A stretch of 64,000 bases of DNA from Epiperipatus broadwayi (lineage: Eukaryota > Onychophora > Udeonychophora > Euonychophora > Peripatidae), in the NCBI GenBank assembly GCA_028023455.1, contig JAQFVV010012490.1, forward strand, positions 3,224,001 through 3,288,000, in the 5' to 3' direction. Under the pieces are notes generated by a model. The model ran no database searches, had not been told where the DNA came from, and saw only the letters and a program-made list of their open reading frames with translations. A program made the translations under genes and the position numbers. Shown in pieces: positions 60,154 to 64,000 of this stretch (positions within the stretch are counted from its first letter, which is position 1; every line of letters starts with the position of its first letter).

Positions 60154-62101
60154 TGATCGGGGGAGGAGATGACTTCACGTAATCTGCACTACAGGGCGCC
60201 ACTAGGCATTTGAACCTAGAAAATTTATATAGTAGGCAGGTATGTTAAGTTTTGAAAAAAAATTTTTTATTTTAATTTATATATTTGGATTCCGATCATT
60301 TGCCCAAGGTCACTAGCTCATAGAGTAGCAGAGATTTTAAACATTTATAAGTTTCAATAGATTTCTATTCTCAAAGTATATATTAAATATTTAGAACAAT
60401 AAAATAAAAGAAGCCACTGCCAGTAATTAACACACAAATAGATTTTTATTAATGCACATTTAAAATTGAGGAATAAATTTATTTTTAGATTTTAACATTA
60501 ATATTTTTTTTAAAATTTAAATTACTATTTTAAATAGATCGCACAGATGGATATTTAAATTATATTTTACTTTAGCATGTCGAGCATAGATAGTCTACAT
60601 AGATTTTTTTTTCACTTAAAAACTTATCAAAACATTCATTCAATCTCAGACTAAAAGTTCGTAGTCAACCCAATGCCTGCTTCCAGATATATAGTCACAA
60701 TCAATGCAATATGAAGATGCTAGCATAAAACCACGCAGACAGGAATGGGCATCTGACAACGTGATATTATTTGAAGGAAATGATCCGTGTCTAGAACAGG
60801 AAAGTGCATCTGTCAGTCTAAGGAATCATATATATATATATTTTAAAGAGTGCTACGTATGGGGGGAAAGCGGTCTTTCTGCCGACTTATAAATCCCTGT
60901 CCATAGAGCTAGAAGGGGTTAATGGTGCAGGAAATACATCTGCAACCATTGCAACGGTATGACTGCCTCTTTGGGGTCATGCATTCAGGTGGGCACGTTG
61001 CCCTGTATGCTATACACGCTTCACATTACATTAATATAAACGTCTATATATCTCTCCACTAGCACTGACACAACCACGAAACAAATAGCCTGAAGTTAAA
61101 ATCCCTTAAATTAAACATAAACGAATTTAAACATAGTTATTAATCTTTATCCATGCAGCTATCTACACCCAACTTTAAATTTAATACATTTTAGTTAAAA
61201 CATAATACACACACACAAAAAAAATGAAATGGAAATGATTGCTTAAACATCTACACAAAAAATATCAATAATTGAATTTGCATTCTTTAAGTCAGATAAG
61301 AGTTCTTATTTTCATTTATTAATTACTTGCAATTTTAGGAAAGTTCTTATTAGATAGACACAATAGTTCATACTTTACGGATTTAATAGATTGAGAAGTC
61401 CATCTTCGTGATCACTTTCGTAGATTTTGTCCTTCTTTGAAATGAAACTGCGACTTGCCATGCATTTGGTCAGGAACTGTCATCCAGAGGCCTCAGCTAG
61501 TTTGTCCGGAAAATTAAATTTATTGCAGACTTCCACATCGTGAAAATCTGCAATATAGCTAGTTATAACGATCTATTCATAGTCAGCTCTAAGATAACAA
61601 TTATAATAATAATTTGGCTTTTATATTTTTATTAGTCTCTTATCATTAAATCTTGAGATTCAATGAGCAAGACGTCACTAATCCATTCGTGTTTCAGTTA
61701 TGGTCCGTGCTGTCATTTTCGTATTTGCATTGGTCATTTAATTCCTTTGTATTCTCTTATCTGACCATTTAATTTATTTTACATGCCTCACGAGGTAGTT
61801 TGCTTTTGAACAATCATTTAATTAATAAGACAATCATTTCCATTTTCTAAGACTATAGAAATCAACATTATTTCTATTTTTAAAATATCAATCTTTATAT
61901 CTTTACTTTTTTACAAAAAAAATTACTTTCAAATATTTTTATTTTTAAAAGTTTTTAAAGTTGTCCATCATGCGATCTATATATATTAAACAACTTTTAA
62001 TTTTCAGTTTTTTAAGTTTTTTTCTTTTTAATAAATCAAATTTTATTTACGATCTTTTTATTTTCATTTTAAAATAATGTAACGGCATATATTCCGTTAC
62101 A
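60154..62101 (-). repeat. LTR copy 2 (5' LTR in element sense)
   Basis: Starts tgatcgggggagg on the plus strand and ends ccgttaca at 62101. It is the near-identical partner of 57489-59428; sparse, mostly transition-type differences are spread along it. Confidence 0.88.
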
Positions 62102-62195
62102 CTAGGGTATGAGATTTTGATTTACTCGCAAACCCAAATACATCATGCTATATGATATGAACATTGAGTTTACATTTCATTAAGGGAAGACTTTT

Positions 62196-62399
62196 GGTGG
62201 TGATGGTGGCGGCAGCGGCGGGGGGTGGCGGTGCGGGGTGGCAGTGGCGGCGGGTGGTGGCAGTGGGGGCGGCGGGGGGTGGTGGTGGCGGCGGCGGTGG
62301 CAGTGGGGGCAGGGGGTGGTGGTGGTGGCGGCGGCAGGTGGGGGGTGGTAGCAGCAGCAGTAGTAGTAGTAGTAGTAGTAGTATTACTATTATTATTTA
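62196..62399 (+). repeat. G-rich (GGN)n trinucleotide array followed by (AGT)n and (ATT)n
   Basis: From about 62196 to 62350 the plus strand is almost only G with interspersed T, C and A in a GGC/GGT trinucleotide rhythm, including many runs of four or more G. It then turns to AGC, AGT and ATT units until 62399. The open frames on both strands are simple Gly/Trp/Ser or His/Pro/Thr repeats, not genes. The array begins about 95 bp beyond the LTR end and is in strong contrast to the AT-rich surroundings. Confidence 0.9.
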
Positions 62400-63307
62400 A
62401 ATATAAATAATTTATCATTATTAATTATGTAAATTTTCTATCTGTATTATTAATGATTAATCAGTAATAAATGTTAATTTGTTTTTTATTAAAAGAGACA
62501 TATATCTTTCTTAAAAGTTAATCATTGTCTTGTGAGATTAGTTATGATCATCATCATCACTGATGAATGTCAATCTTTAAGTCATAATTTAAATATGATA
62601 ATATAAATATGATAATATTTTGGGTAAATAAGTTAGAGGTTGATAAAAGATAAAATTTATGTTGTGAGTTAGTTCTAAAGCTATGGATGGAAGTATCATC
62701 ATCATCTTATTAATCAATAGTCTAAATAAATATGTTTAATGGCCTTAGCTGAATAATGGTTCTCACTGTGTTTTTGTGTATTATTTGTGAGCCATCATAA
62801 GATATGACTACCACCTAAGATCATCAAATGTCACATAAGGTTTAGTGAATTACCACTGATAAATCTACAGAACTTAACATGAGTTAGTAACACCTATGAG
62901 AATGTTAAATATGCACTTATGATGTTAAAATCTTATATAACAATTTTGTCTGATAATTTATTTGCACAACTAAAGAATAATAGGATGTTTTTTTCCCTTA
63001 ATGTTAGTGCAAATGTAATATTGTTCTAAAAATGGAAAATCCTACATCCTGTTATAAATTATGTACCAAATGGGTTCAAACCAGGTACATTTATAAGAAG
63101 GAGTATCATGTAATTTTATCTAGGTTTAGATAGCCTAGTGGCTTCCAGATAACCATATACACACAAGTAAAACTTATAAAAAGGAATACTAGAGATTATA
63201 ATGTTCATTTTCCCCAAGCCCGTTCATTTCTATATTTTTATTAGGTTACAACATATATCTGATATTAGTAATAAAATTATTTCAAAAGCCAAATAAAAAG
63301 ATCTTAC
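62400..63307. other. AT-rich intronic DNA
   Basis: First part of the 19-kb intron, adjacent to the exon-B donor. It includes short cat/atc repeats near 62548-62562. No supported feature. Confidence 0.5.
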
Positions 63308-63407
63308 TTCATTAGCACAACTTCCTTTACACTTTTTACTGTTACATAAATCACCAAAAACCTGAATATTTCTTTCAGATACTTGCATATTGTAACTATC
63401 AGATGAC
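63308..63407 (-). CDS. TTL-domain-like protein, internal exon (start of Cys-rich part)
   Basis: Seen: acceptor ATTTCTAG before 63407 and donor GAA|GTAAGA after 63308. The 100 bases complete the codon split in the previous exon (AA|G = Lys) and then give 33 codons ending in phase 0. The peptide continues SSDSYNMQVSERNIQVFGD and ends CNSKKCKGSCANE. The phases match on both sides. The downstream intron runs about 19 kb to the exon at 43998-44111. Confidence 0.8.
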
Positions 63408-63521
63408 CTAGAAATATATTTTTAAAAATAGATTTTACTTATTTATAATTACATAATTTATCAAAGACAATCTATGCATATATATTCACAAATTAGTAAG
63501 CAAAAAAAAAAAAGACCATAC

Positions 63522-63652
63522 TTGTATTTTAAACTGTCTTTACGAATAGCTGTCGTAACACCAATTAGACTAAGTAAGTTAAAAAGAACTTGTTCATATA
63601 GGAGTTTATTAGGAGGAAAATGATGAGATGATAAATTTGGTGACATGTTGAC
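63522..63652 (-). CDS. TTL-domain (tubulin-tyrosine-ligase-like) protein, exon with EVNxSP-type motif
   Basis: Seen: acceptor TTTTTGTAG before 63652 and donor CAA|GTATGG after 63522. The 131 bases give 43 codons plus two bases. The peptide begins VNMSPNLSSHHFPPNKLLYE and continues QVLFNLLSLIGVTTAI. Known: TTL-domain ATP-grasp ligases end with a conserved (E)VNxSPxL segment whose Glu and Asn help bind Mg-ATP; the Glu would be the last residue of the preceding exon, outside the window. TTLL enzymes add Tyr, Glu or Gly to tubulin tails. The Cys-rich tail downstream recalls ttll-15-like proteins, but I cannot confirm the subfamily. The intron to the next exon is only 114 bp. Confidence 0.7.
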
Positions 63653-64000
63653 CTACAAAAAAAAAAAATAACATACAAGATCTCTTTTTTTTTGTTAGCA
63701 TTTAATACTTTTAATCACCATTATTATTTTATCTTTCTTATTGCATTGCTAAATCCATATAATATTAATATCATTTACTTTATTAATTTTATAATAGTGA
63801 GTATTTATAATTATAAAAAGCATTGTAAAAGTAATAAAGAAATTAAATGATATTAGCATCATTATCATTATGAAAATTTTAATTGTTATAACTAATGAAT
63901 AATAAGAATAATTACAAGCATTCATACTGCAGACAAAGCATTTCAAAAATCATGGGATATGATCAACTATTTGACAGAAAAATGAAATGTATGAAGAAAA
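63653..64000. other. Intron DNA at the right window edge
   Basis: AT-rich sequence upstream (minus sense) of the exon at 63522. The preceding TTL-domain exon is not visible here. Confidence 0.5.

Larger units (their letters stand above)
57489..62101 (-). mobile_element. Non-autonomous LTR element with 1.94-kb LTRs
   Basis: Two near-identical direct repeats (57489-59428 and 60154-62101) flank only 725 bp. On the minus strand the LTR starts TGTAACGG and forms a short palindrome with CCGTTACA. The right copy ends ...CGATCA, then six bases, then a tRNA-Lys-type primer binding site, which fixes the orientation. The interior has no gag or pol. By eye the LTRs differ at roughly 1-2% of positions, so the insertion is young. 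No matching 5-bp target duplication is seen (acgtta on the left, ctaggg on the right), which suggests rearrangement. Confidence 0.82.

Noticed and set aside
57489-62101. Treating the 1.94-kb repeats as the LTRs of the gag-pol element at 53-57 kb
   Set aside because: The gag-pol 3' LTR starts TGTAACAAATGG and does not resemble them, and no primer binding site lies between copy 1 and gag.
62164-62418. Open frames of 61-82 codons on both strands with Gly/Trp/Ser or His/Pro/Thr runs
   Set aside because: They are translations of the G-rich trinucleotide array; composition is explained entirely by the repeat.
1-64000. CRISPR array, operon or bacterial mobile system
   Set aside because: No regularly spaced repeats with unique spacers, no bacterial gene structure; spliced exons and a Pol III tRNA show a eukaryotic nuclear genome.

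Overview
This is a metazoan nuclear DNA window: very AT-rich, poor in CpG outside young repeats, with large introns and GT-AG exons. It also carries a eukaryotic tRNA with internal A and B boxes and many decayed transposons. The mix of Ty3/gypsy, Penelope-like, APE-type LINE and hAT elements suggests an invertebrate, but I cannot name the lineage. Most open reading frames here are chance or repeat-derived.

Host genes. (1) Minus strand at 4836-4960: the first coding exon of NOP53 (GLTSCR2 family, ribosome biogenesis). It diverges from an intact tRNA-Arg(TCG) at 5261-5333. (2) Minus strand, entering from the right edge and ending at 39141: the last four coding exons of a TTL-domain (tubulin-tyrosine-ligase-like) protein, at 63522-63652, 63308-63407, 43998-44111 and 39141-39266. 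Their reading phases agree across every junction. The third intron from the end is about 19 kb and holds a block of LTR elements. (3) A possible small intronless ORF at 10466-10765 (minus) sits inside a 607-bp unit bounded by 91-bp inverted repeats.

Mobile DNA, left to right. There are APE-type LINE remnants at 5.9-7.6 kb, 12.6-14.7 kb and 15.7-18.0 kb, the last with a 5' inversion. A large foldback lies at 19.1-19.9 kb. A decayed but structurally complete Ty3/gypsy element (21227-31468, plus strand) has 1.46-kb LTRs; its 5' LTR carries two nested DNA elements that its 3' LTR lacks. A foldback family with copies at roughly 4.0, 5.5, 12.4, 21.9, 34.4 and 44.6 kb follows, with a hAT (ZMYM1/TTF-type) transposase pseudogene at 34.9-36.0 kb. 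Then come a Penelope-like element in two opposed halves (39.4-40.5 kb), another LINE (40.9-42.6 kb), a hAT-type MITE with near-matching 8-bp flanks (49.2-49.7 kb) and an LTR at 50.3 kb.

The young block at 51.7-62.1 kb contains a nearly intact gag-pro-pol gypsy element (minus strand, five in-frame stops and two homopolymer frameshifts). It abuts a second element with two nearly identical 1.94-kb LTRs, a tRNA-Lys-type primer binding site and no coding capacity. A G-rich trinucleotide array starts about 95 bp past that element. Three gypsy-type LTR families here begin with TGTAAC.
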